Positions 1-7,408 of a stretch of 8,924 bases of DNA are shown here, in pieces. This DNA comes from Verrucomicrobiota bacterium (lineage in GTDB: Bacteria > Verrucomicrobiota > Verrucomicrobiia > Limisphaerales > AV2): positions 1-8,924 of the forward strand of contig QHPW01000125.1 of the NCBI GenBank assembly GCA_003219675.1, read 5' to 3'. The first letter of the stretch is position 1, and each line of letters opens with the position of its first letter. The position numbers were made by a program, and so were the translations under genes. Under the pieces are notes generated by a model. That model was not told the origin of the DNA. It worked only from the letters and a program-made list of their open reading frames with translations, and ran no database searches.

Positions 1-3000
1 GAAAACGCCGCTGCTCGAGTTGATGGCGGCGCCAGGGGGAGCGCCCGGATCGAGCGTGAAGGTCAGTGCCTGGCCTGAGTTCGGATCGGTCGCGGAGGCG
101 GTGAAAGTGACCAGGGCGATTTCGCTAGCCGATTTGTTTCCGATGGCGGCAAGGACCGGAGGCGAGTTGCTGGCGGTACCGATGGTATTGGCGGCCCGGG
201 GTGTGGGAGCAGTCATGAAATAAAACTGCCCGGAGTTACCGTCGGGCCATCGGCCCTGGCTGATGTCGTTGGTCTGTTGGCCGAAGGTGACGCTGTCAAC
301 GAGCGCGCCGTTGGGCGCGTAGAGGCCGATGGCTTCGCCGCCCAGGCTCAACTTGAAGCCCGCGTGCAGGTCTGCGCCGCTGTAGCCGCTCTGACCGGTT
401 TCGCCGTCGGCCCACACCAGGAGATAGCCGCCCGATGGGATAACCGTGCCGTTTGGAACCGTCCAGTTGTTGGTGGCAGTCAAGTCATCCGTCAGGGTGA
501 AACCCGATAGATCGACCGGAGTCGGCCCCGCGTTGTAGAGTTCGAACCAATCGTCGAAGTGGCTGTCGGCGGGATCGGTGATGGTGCCGGAGTTTCCTGC
601 CATCCACTCGTTGATGGTGATCGGGAAGGCCGGCCAGGCGTTACTGTTGGCCGCGCCCGGGGTCGGGTAATAAAAGTTCCTGCGCTTCGTCGATGTGCCA
701 TCCGGGAATGCGCCGTAGGACCGATCATTCCCGATCGGCTGATAGTTCAGGTAGTCAACGATGCTGGTCACGCTGCCACTGACCTTTGTGAGGACCACGG
801 AACCGTTGGTGGACGAGGCGCGGAAATTCGCGTGCAGATTGGCGCCGCTGGTTTCGCCGGGTTCGTTATCGAGCCAGACCAGTCTGAATTGTCCCGGGTT
901 GATGGTTGTTCCTGCGGGGAACGGCCATCGAACGAGGTTTGTGTAATTGTCGCTGAGGTAAAAACCGGACAGATCAACCGCCGCGACGCCTGAATTGTAG
1001 AGTTCAACCCACGGATCACGATCGCCAAAATTGTCCTGTGGACCGCTGAGATTGTTTGGCTGGATCTCATTGAGCCATACCAGCGGGAACGCAGCGAGGC
1101 TGGCGCGCACGGAGTTGGGCGCACCCGGCGTGTATTGAGTCGAAGCCGATGCCGGGTTGAAGCGGACGTTTTGATCGGCTCTGACGCCGCTGCCTGAAAG
1201 GCGAATGGTGAGCACATTCGCGTTGGTGCCGGGCAGGTACCAGAAACTCAGGGTGTAAGTGGCATTGGTCACCAGAGGCCCCATGTCCTGCCAGATGGAT
1301 GTGCCCTGGCTCGAACCGGCGGCGGTTGAAACCACATGGAGACCTGCGTTGCCGGAGTGTTTCACCGAGGCGCTGACGGTCGAACCCGACAGGTTCGCCG
1401 AGACGGTCCAGGGGCCGGTGAACGCGGACTCAAAGTCACCGTTATTGACGTAGCTGGTGCCCAGGTCAGGTACGCTGCCGGCCACCAGCTTCAAATCGTC
1501 GATGTAAAGGTCCCCTGCGCCATCCAGATAAATGTAGAGTCGCGATGAGCTTGCGGTGCCGGTCACAGTAACGAACTGCCACTGAGGCGTGGGCGTCCCA
1601 TTTGTCGTCGCCGCGGCCCAGTTGACCACGCGATTGTTGTCCTGGTTCGGGTCGATCAATTGCAGGGACGGGCCGAACCCGTTGGCTGCTGTCGGCCACG
1701 GCGGCGCGCTGTCGTAGGTGACCTGGTCGAGGATCAAATCCTGGTCGGGGGTAGCGCCGGGTTTCACCAGCTTGAGAGTCTCGCCCCCATTATTGAGTCC
1801 GCCGTCAAAGACGCCGGCAACGGGAATGGAGTTTCCATAAGCCGCCGCGAACGCGACCGGGTCGTTGGCCACGACGAGAAATCCGCCGGGTTGAACGATC
1901 GTGCCTTCGTCAAAGGCAAAGTCCGCGCCGTCGATGCGGAAATTGGAAACATCGAAGGCGGTGGCTGCGGATTTGTTGTAGATCTCGATGAAGGACGCGT
2001 CGGGAACGGCCGGGTTGTACATGATTTCGTTGATCAGAAGGAAATCCTGAGGTTGCTCGGCGGTGCCGGTGTAAGTGATGGTGATAAGGTCTGAGGAACC
2101 GGCAAGGGGCATGCCGCGCAAATCGTATCCTTGAACATTGAGCGTGTTCGCACCGGCGCCGAGGGCGTAGTTCAAAGTCCAGTTGGTGACGGTTGTCCAG
2201 GTGAGCGGGTAGGAGATGCCGTTGATCTCGATGGTCTTTACGCCAATGGGCGCCGTGCCGCTCAAGGTGAAATAATTTCTGTTTGTGCTGAAGTTGTTTC
2301 CGCCGTTGCTGGTGATGGCAAAGCCGGATGCGACCGTCGCCAATTGGGACTGAATAAAACTGCGCCGGCTCGCGATCCAGGAAAGCGTGCTTGCCGGAGA
2401 GCCGGCCGGGATGCCGGCCGCGGTAAGGCCGTTGTATTTGGAGTTCATCATCGCTGAAATATTGGCCGCGACCATGGGGCCGTTCACGGCATCGTCCAAC
2501 GCCCGCCAGAACGCGCGCTGGAAGGGCGGGAAGGAGAGGAGGGTGCGGATGGTGGGATCGCCATTCGGCATCGACAACGGATTGATGTCGGTGGTGTCCG
2601 GGTCGCCGCCGTTGTCAAACAGGAAATCGATGTCCCAGGCGAGCAGGTTCCATTTCCCGTTCTCCGGCTTGTAAGCGTACATGTTTTTGCCGCGGTTGTA
2701 GCCATAGCTGTCCCAGTTCCCAACGATGTGCTCGACGGCAAAGACGCGCGCCCATTCCTCGTAATCCACGACCGCCTGCACTTGTGAATTATAGGGTTCG
2801 GGCTGCGGCGCATTTGCGGCATCGACGAGCGCAAAGAAATTGGTGTAATTATTCGCGGAATCGTTGACCGCGCGCTTGCGCCAGTTCCAGCGATAGCGCG
2901 CGAGTTTCTTCGCGCCGCCCGTGGTCGTGAAGTCCTGCAGGGTGGCGTCCACGTTGAACAATTTGTTGTCCCCGCTGTTGTCGAACTCGAACCAATCCTC

Positions 3001-6000
3001 GATTTTGTGCAGGTCGCCGTTGTTATCGTTGGGGAACCATTCGTCAACGACCTGGGCGCTGGGCTGTTGGGAATCCTCATAGAGCAGGCCGCGTTGCTGG
3101 CCATTGACGAACAGGTTCACGAAGCGGCGGTAGAGTGTCGGAACGCCGAGCTGCTGGAGCATCCAGAACGCCGCCTGCTCGCGTTGCGCTGTGCCGTCGT
3201 TGTTCAAATTGCCAAGGCTGGCCATGACAAAGTCGGTTGTGCCGAGCATGGGATCATCGTCCGGAAAGACGAGGACGTAGTCGCAGATGTTGTTGAGCGG
3301 GCCGTTGTATCCCGGCGTGTGCCAGGGGCTGCCGCTGTAAAGCGCGCCGATGTTGTAAATCACGCGACTGTTGCCATAGACGAACGTGGCATCGAGCGGC
3401 TCGTTGCTGTTCTTTTCACGTGAAGTCCAGCGATTGTTGGTGGCTTGCGTGAACCAGAATCGGTAAGTGCCAACGCGGCCGGTGTTGGGGATGGTTTCAC
3501 CGAAACGGACCAGGCACTCACGCGTCGGCGCGTCGCTCGGATAGGTCGCGGTCGTCAGCGGCGAGGCGTTGTCGGCCGCCTGGATGTGAAAAGCCACCAG
3601 CGCGTTGGCGGACTGTCCCGGAATGATCGCGGTGTAAATGCCGGCGCCGCTGTAAGTCATGCTGACGGCGTTGAAGTTGGTGCCGGGATCGACGCGATAC
3701 TTCAACAGCAGCGAGGCCAGGCCGTCAGGATCGTGGACCTGTGCCCGCACCGTCACCGCCTGTCCTGCAGCAGGAATCAACGGATTGTGCGAAACGTCGT
3801 GGATGGCAGGACCGGCGTTGGCGGCGAGGCGACTGTTGGGCGCGCCGGGCGTGCCCAGGTTTCGAGCCGTGACAATATTGCCGTACGCTTCGAGCCAATC
3901 GCCATGGAGGCGCAGCAAAATTTCAGGATTGCCCTTCAGCCATCGAACCTTGGCCCGCAGCGTCACCGTGGTTCCGGGCGAGAGGGCCGAGGCAAGATCG
4001 GCGCGGACGCGGTTTGCGCCGGTGTCTCCGCGACCGCTCGCCACGATATGGAGACATTTGCCGCCGCCGAAGCCGCCGCTGGTTTGCCAAGAGGACAGGT
4101 CATGCGTGCCTTGCGGAAACCATCCGCTGAAGCCGGCCTCAAAATCGGGATTGGCGACGAGATTAGGGCCGCCCTGCGCGAAAACCTCGACATTGTCCAC
4201 CAGACACTCACCGGCGCCTTGAAGGAAAATCTGGAACGAGTCGGCTGTGCCGTTGCCGTTGTCGAGCACCCCGGTGTATTCGACGTTCGTCCAGGCGCTT
4301 TTGTTGCTCTCGTCGCTATCCGCCCAGTTGGAAGCGAGGCGGTGATTGCTATGCGAGTCAACGAGTTCGAGACTGCTGCCGCCGCCATCAGCCGATTTGC
4401 CCCAACGCCCGCCTCCGCGATAAGCAACCTCGTCCATGGTGATGTGAATGATGTTGGTGACAAGAAAGCTGCCGTTGGTGGATACAACCTCATCCGGCAT
4501 CGTGAGCACGATGCGCTCGCTTCCGTTGGCCAGGCTTCCGCCGTAATTGCCCAGGGTGTTGTTGGTGTTGAGGCCGGTGTAATTGGTCATGAGATGCGCG
4601 GCGTTGTTGGCGACAACAAAGTAGCCCCCAGCCGGGACGATGGCGTTGGTCGGAAAAGTGAACGAGATTCCATCGCTTAATTTCCAGCCGGCCAGATTCA
4701 CCGAAGCGGGCCCGCGGTTGTAGAGCTCGACAAATTCATCGTCCTTGTCGCCCGAGATCGGATTAAACATGATCTCATTGAGGACCACGTCACTGACGAG
4801 AATCCTGCCGTTACCGCCGCCCGGAGTTTTGTTCACCAGGCGGTAGAAGCCGGGAGCGCCATCGGGATATCGGCCCGTGGCGACGCCGTTTTGCTGGCCT
4901 TTGAACCGGACGGCATCGATGACTTTCGTTCCGGAAGGGTTCTTGAGATAAATCGTTTCACCGGCGGCGCTGAGAGAGAAGCCCATGTTCGTCTGGTTAT
5001 AGACGATAAAACCGCGAGCCGGGATGGTGACGTTCGGAACGACGAAGCGATTGGTGGTTGGATCATCGGTCAGGATGCATCCCGCGAGGTTCACTGCCTG
5101 CGTGCTGTAGTTGTAGAGTTCGATGTAATCGACCTCGGGATCGTCGGTGTGCGCCAAGAACTCGTTGATCACGATCGAACGATAGGGATTTGCCGCCGGA
5201 GTCTCGCCAGAGCCGGGGGTTCCTCCTGCGACATCGCTGGCTTCCCATGCTTCAACGTTGCCTTCACCGTAAGTTGGACGCGCCAGCACGAGCGAGTGGC
5301 CCGCGCCGTCGCTGGCGACGGGCCACGGCGGATCGCCCGAGTAATTCGCCTCCAGCAGGACGGCGCCGGCCTTGTTGCGAAGCCGGATTGCGCCGGAGCC
5401 GTTTGACAGGCGGTTGGTAAAACCGCCGAGCACGCCGGTGATGCCGTAAACGTTTTGAATGTCGGCAGGCACAGGCGCGACCACGAGATAACCGCCGGGG
5501 GACAGGGTTGTGTTCGTGGGGAACACGTAACTGATCTCACCGGTCAAACGGTAGCCGCTGATGTCCTCGGCAAAGACCTGCGAATTGTAAAGTTCGATGA
5601 ATTCGAGGACTTTTCCATCAGGCCGATTGGTCGGATGATACATGATCTCCGAGATCACCAGACCGGTGCGGCGGCTCGAAGGCCCGATGGGTTCGCGATT
5701 GGGGTACAGGTTTGAAATATCGAGCGGCGCGAAGTCAATGGTGAAGGTGCGCTGCGTATTCAGAGCAACTGTGTTGGGCGTTGCCGCGCGGTCTCGAACA
5801 TTGTTGACGGTCAAAGTGTAGGTCACTCCCGGATTCATGGGCGAAGTCTTCAGCACTACGGAGCGGTTGTCTGCGCCGAATGAAGCGGCATTGACGCTGA
5901 TGCCGTTGTTGATGCTGTAATTCAGGCGGTTTGTGCCGCTGGCCGCTTCGACCGGCTCGGAGAAAAGGACGGTCACGATGGTGTTGTCACCAAGGTTGGC

Positions 6001-6861
6001 GACGGAAGTGAGGGTTGGCGGCGTTGTATCCGCCTGCACGGTCAGCAGCGCGGTGCTGCTATTGGTGTTTCCCTGAGCATTGCTGATGTAGCAGCGGAAC
6101 TGGGCTCCATTATCGGAGACGGCAACGGGCGAAAGCGTGTAGGAGGAATTAGTGGCGCCGGGAATGTTGACGCCCCCACGCAACCACTGAAATGACGCGC
6201 CGAAAGCTCGCGCCAATTGAACCGTGAACGTCGCACTTCCGCCTTCGACAACGGTGATGTTCGTCGGCTGTTGCGTGATTTGCGGCGGTCCGAGCCCGAA
6301 GACCTGCAAACGGCCGTTGGGAACCGGCTCCTCGATTGTCGCATTTGGCAACTGCCACCGGACGGCGAGATTGTCGCCGCCGCCCCCTTCCTTCATCAAG
6401 GCCTCGATGTAATAACGCTGACCGCCGATCAGACTGATTGCCGCGGATTGTTGCTCGGCGTATTTTCCCCATTCCCTCGAGCTGGTCCATCCGGGAACAG
6501 AAGCCACGACTCTTTTGTTGGCTGGAGTATCATCCGTGCTCAGAAACAACGTCGAGTTGTCATCGCTGGCGATCCAGAAGAGGTAATTGCCGGTGGCCGG
6601 CGGAAAGAGGTAGGCGCTGAGCCGCTGGCCGTAATTTTCATCCACATCAGTCGGCGCTTCAAAGGTCGTCAGGACCTCGACCGTGGATGGGTTGTTGGGA
6701 AAATTCGCGTTGTTGGTCAGATCGGAAACGGCCGTGCCCGCGATGCCGGTGTAAACTTCACGCAGCACGCCGCTGGTTTGCGCGGAGACCCAACAGGCTC
6801 CAACGGACCACAACAACGCAAATGAGACGACAAACACCAGCCTGGTCGGAAAGTGCTTCAT
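1..6861 (-). CDS. Giant secreted multidomain protein with PA14, six lamin-tail domains and a CotH kinase domain (C-terminus cut by window edge)
   Basis: A continuous frame of 2287 codons with no stop to the window edge. Approximate order: signal peptide 1-27; PA14-like 31-185 (SDDNSTLFLS near 100); Ig-like 190-278; SbsA-type Ig-like 279-380 (DTTPPTL start, FSEPV); lamin-tail (LTD) 1 at 400-535 (ISEIMYHP, FIELYN); LTD2 560-685; LTD3 690-840; carbohydrate-binding-like 855-985 (NPDFEAGFSGW); Ig-like 1014-1105; CotH 1145-1505; LTD4 1605-1735; second carbohydrate-binding-like module 1755-1890; LTD5 1925-2060; LTD6 2078-2215; putative Ig/cadherin-like from 2230. Each LTD has an E-L/I-Y-N core. Domain identities come from motif recognition, not a search. 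The protein is presumably exported and adhesive or surface-associated; its substrate is unknown. The ATG at 6861 is chosen because it gives a standard signal peptide; in-frame ATGs at 6915 and 6942 would add 18 or 27 residues. No clear Shine-Dalgarno site precedes any of them. The true length exceeds 2287 residues, and an anchor or sorting domain may lie beyond the edge. Confidence 0.93.
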   Translation of the reverse strand, partial: MKHFPTRLVFVVSFALLWSVGACWVSAQTSGVLREVYTGIAGTAVSDLTNNANFPNNPSTVEVLTTFEAPTDVDENYGQRLSAYLFPPATGNYLFWIASDDNSTLFLSTDDTPANKRVVASVPGWTSSREWGKYAEQQSAAISLIGGQRYYIEALMKEGGGGDNLAVRWQLPNATIEEPVPNGRLQVFGLGPPQITQQPTNITVVEGGSATFTVQLARAFGASFQWLRGGVNIPGATNSSYTLSPVAVSDNGAQFRCYISNAQGNTNSSTALLTVQADTTPPTLTSVANLGDNTIVTVLFSEPVEAASGTNRLNYSINNGISVNAASFGADNRSVVLKTSPMNPGVTYTLTVNNVRDRAATPNTVALNTQRTFTIDFAPLDISNLYPNREPIGPSSRRTGLVISEIMYHPTNRPDGKVLEFIELYNSQVFAEDISGYRLTGEISYVFPTNTTLSPGGYLVVAPVPADIQNVYGITGVLGGFTNRLSNGSGAIRLRNKAGAVLLEANYSGDPPWPVASDGAGHSLVLARPTYGEGNVEAWEASDVAGGTPGSGETPAANPYRSIVINEFLAHTDDPEVDYIELYNYSTQAVNLAGCILTDDPTTNRFVVPNVTIPARGFIVYNQTNMGFSLSAAGETIYLKNPSGTKVIDAVRFKGQQNGVATGRYPDGAPGFYRLVNKTPGGGNGRILVSDVVLNEIMFNPISGDKDDEFVELYNRGPASVNLAGWKLSDGISFTFPTNAIVPAGGYFVVANNAAHLMTNYTGLNTNNTLGNYGGSLANGSERIVLTMPDEVVSTNGSFLVTNIIHITMDEVAYRGGGRWGKSADGGGSSLELVDSHSNHRLASNWADSDESNKSAWTNVEYTGVLDNGNGTADSFQIFLQGAGECLVDNVEVFAQGGPNLVANPDFEAGFSGWFPQGTHDLSSWQTSGGFGGGKCLHIVASGRGDTGANRVRADLASALSPGTTVTLRAKVRWLKGNPEILLRLHGDWLEAYGNIVTARNLGTPGAPNSRLAANAGPAIHDVSHNPLIPAAGQAVTVRAQVHDPDGLASLLLKYRVDPGTNFNAVSMTYSGAGIYTAIIPGQSANALVAFHIQAADNASPLTTATYPSDAPTRECLVRFGETIPNTGRVGTYRFWFTQATNNRWTSREKNSNEPLDATFVYGNSRVIYNIGALYSGSPWHTPGYNGPLNNICDYVLVFPDDDPMLGTTDFVMASLGNLNNDGTAQREQAAFWMLQQLGVPTLYRRFVNLFVNGQQRGLLYEDSQQPSAQVVDEWFPNDNNGDLHKIEDWFEFDNSGDNKLFNVDATLQDFTTTGGAKKLARYRWNWRKRAVNDSANNYTNFFALVDAANAPQPEPYNSQVQAVVDYEEWARVFAVEHIVGNWDSYGYNRGKNMYAYKPENGKWNLLAWDIDFLFDNGGDPDTTDINPLSMPNGDPTIRTLLSFPPFQRAFWRALDDAVNGPMVAANISAMMNSKYNGLTAAGIPAGSPASTLSWIASRRSFIQSQLATVASGFAITSNGGNNFSTNRNYFTLSGTAPIGVKTIEINGISYPLTWTTVTNWTLNYALGAGANTLNVQGYDLRGMPLAGSSDLITITYTGTAEQPQDFLLINEIMYNPAVPDASFIEIYNKSAATAFDVSNFRIDGADFAFDEGTIVQPGGFLVVANDPVAFAAAYGNSIPVAGVFDGGLNNGGETLKLVKPGATPDQDLILDQVTYDSAPPWPTAANGFGPSLQLIDPNQDNNRVVNWAAATTNGTPTPQWQFVTVTGTASSSRLYIYLDGAGDLYIDDLKLVAGSVPDLGTSYVNNGDFESAFTGPWTVSANLSGSTVSASVKHSGNAGLHVVSTAAGSSQGTSIWQDMGPLVTNATYTLSFWYLPGTNANVLTIRLSGSGVRADQNVRFNPASASTQYTPGAPNSVRASLAAFPLVWLNEIQPNNLSGPQDNFGDRDPWVELYNSGVAAVDLSGFYLSDNYTNLVRWPFPAGTTINPGQFRLVWLDNEPGETSGANLHANFRASSTNGSVVLTKVSGSVTSIVDYLNYQPIGNDRSYGAFPDGTSTKRRNFYYPTPGAANSNAWPAFPITINEWMAGNSGTITDPADSHFDDWFELYNAGPTPVDLSGFTLTDDLTATNNWTVPNGTVIPSGGYLLVWADGETGQSGYSGADLHAGFKLSLGGEAIGLYAPNGALVDSVTFGQQTNDISQGRWPDGNSGQFYFMTAPTPRAANTIGTASNSPPVLAAIGNKSASEIALVTFTASATDPNSGQALTFTLDPGAPPGAAINSSSGVF
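2347..3429 (-). other. CotH kinase-like domain within the giant protein
   Basis: Residues about 1145-1505. Recognisable CotH features are the N-terminal strand region (SREKNSNEPLDATFVYGNSR, then a G-S-PWHTPG segment), the central NWDSYGYN-RGKNMYAY block (Asn1382, Trp1383, Asp1384, Asn1389, Asn1393) and the WDID motif (Trp1409 to Asp1412). In Bacillus CotH, an atypical protein kinase that phosphorylates the spore-coat protein CotG, two aspartates are essential. By motif order Asp1384 and Asp1410 or Asp1412 are the likely counterparts, so the domain looks catalytically intact. The substrate here is unknown, and an extracellular location raises the question of the phosphate donor. The domain lies between an Ig-like segment and LTD4. 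Confidence 0.85.
6781..6861 (-). other. Signal peptide of the giant protein
   Basis: Residues 1-27 have basic residues at 2 and 7, a hydrophobic core LVFVVSFALLW, and end V-S-A before Gln28, which fits signal peptidase I cleavage. Val20-Gly21-Ala22-Cys23 also loosely fits a lipobox, so lipoprotein processing at Cys23 cannot be excluded. Either way the protein is predicted to leave the cytoplasm. Confidence 0.8.
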
Positions 6862-7132
6862 GTGTTTTTGAACAAACAGGTGGTTGAACCGGGCGGCGAC
6901 CCTGCTGACATTCATTTGTCGCGACCCCACAGGGCGAATCATTCGTCGATTTTAGCAAATCTTGAGCCAAGGGCTTCAGAGAGGCGGTTTTCAGCAACGA
7001 CGCAAAAAGCGGAGGCCAAAACCACGCTTGGCCAGGCAGATTGCCAAAACAAGCAGGTCCGTTTTATAGGATTCGAGAAAGCGAAGACCAGTCTTTTATC
7101 GCGTCCGGGACAACCATTCCACCTGACGCCTT
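6862..7132 (-). promoter_or_regulatory. Upstream leader and promoter region of the giant gene
   Basis: This 271-base stretch lies between the giant gene and the palindromic element and has no convincing gene of its own. The minus-strand hexamer TAAAAT (complement at 6949-6954) matches a bacterial -10 box in five of six bases, and TATAAA (complement at 7063-7068) is a second candidate. Neither has a good -35 partner at normal spacing. If TAAAAT were used, transcription would begin near the ATG at 6942, making that start nearly leaderless and giving the preferred ATG at 6861 a leader of about 80 bases. In-frame upstream of 6942 there is an immediate TAA stop. I see no riboswitch or operator. 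Confidence 0.25.
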
Positions 7133-7164
7133 AGTGGTCTATTTCATAAATACGCATACGTTCG
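7133..7164 (+). repeat. Left terminal inverted repeat of the palindromic element
   Basis: A 32-base arm starting AGTGGTCTATTTC and ending CATACGTTCG. It pairs with 7377-7408 at 31 of 32 positions. It is clearly more AT-rich than the flanking DNA. Confidence 0.92.
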
Positions 7165-7265
7165 TTGCGCCCAATTTGGCCCGTGGCGAGGCGCGAGGGA
7201 GGGAGTGTATCCGCAGCGATACTCGACCGACCGAGCAACGAAGCCACGGGCCAAATTGGGCGCAA
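7165..7265. repeat. Perfect 23-bp inverted repeat (first inner hairpin)
   Basis: Arms 7165-7187 (TTGCGCCCAATTTGG...) and 7243-7265 are exact reverse complements over 23 bases, with a 55-base loop. The loop holds a smaller stem, GTATC at 7207-7211 with GATAC at 7218-7222. GCAACGAA at 7235-7242 could instead pair with TTCGTTGC at 7161-7168, so a competing fold exists. The left arm directly abuts the terminal repeat. Confidence 0.92.
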
Positions 7266-7273
7266 CCCGCAGG

Positions 7274-7377
7274 GCGGCATGTCTTTTGGCCGGAGGCGTT
7301 GTTGCTTGCTCCTTACAGATCCACTGCGGGATATGCTCGTCGCTCGCGCCTGGCCTCCGCCCAAAATCCATTGCCGC
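7274..7377. repeat. Imperfect inverted repeat (second inner hairpin)
   Basis: Arms 7274-7297 and 7353-7377 match as inverted repeats at about 21 positions with one gap. The strongest block is TTTTGGCCGGAGGC against its partner, with 13 of 14 matching. With the first inner hairpin and the outer 32-bp stem this gives a predicted three-way junction. Confidence 0.75.
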
Positions 7378-7408
7378 GAACGTGTGCGTATTTATGAAAT
7401 AGACCACT
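7377..7408 (-). repeat. Right terminal inverted repeat of the palindromic element
   Basis: The reverse complement of 7133-7164 with a single C/T difference. In the minus direction its sequence supplies a TAA stop (ATT TCA TAA) that ends the reading frame entering from the right. Confidence 0.92.

Larger units (their letters stand above)
7133..7408. mobile_element. Palindromic 276-bp MITE-like element with 32-bp terminal inverted repeats
   Basis: The outer arms 7133-7164 and 7377-7408 are inverted copies with one mismatch in 32 bases (at 7157); each begins AGTGGTCTATTTCATAAA from its outer end. The trinucleotide TTA stands at 7131-7133 on the left and 7407-7409 or 7408-7410 on the right depending on phase (read as TTA-GTGGTC ... 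GACCAC-TTA), consistent with a 3-bp target duplication. The AT-rich arms enclose a GC-rich core with two further inverted repeats. No transposase is encoded, and the short frames inside are by-products of the symmetry. The structure fits a non-autonomous transposable element, but a structured non-coding RNA or a dispersed intergenic palindrome is also possible. I do not recognise the terminal sequence as belonging to a named IS family. Confidence 0.65.

Noticed and set aside
2484..3104. A 206-codon minus-strand frame
   Set aside because: It is in a different frame over the CotH domain. Its translation is Ser/Arg/Thr-rich without motifs, while the overlapping frame gives NWDSYG and WDID.
3445..4680. 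A 411-codon plus-strand open frame
   Set aside because: It lies fully antisense to the giant gene, whose minus frame gives clear LTD and carbohydrate-binding-like sequence here. The antisense translation shows no domain and is a by-product of GC-rich codon usage.
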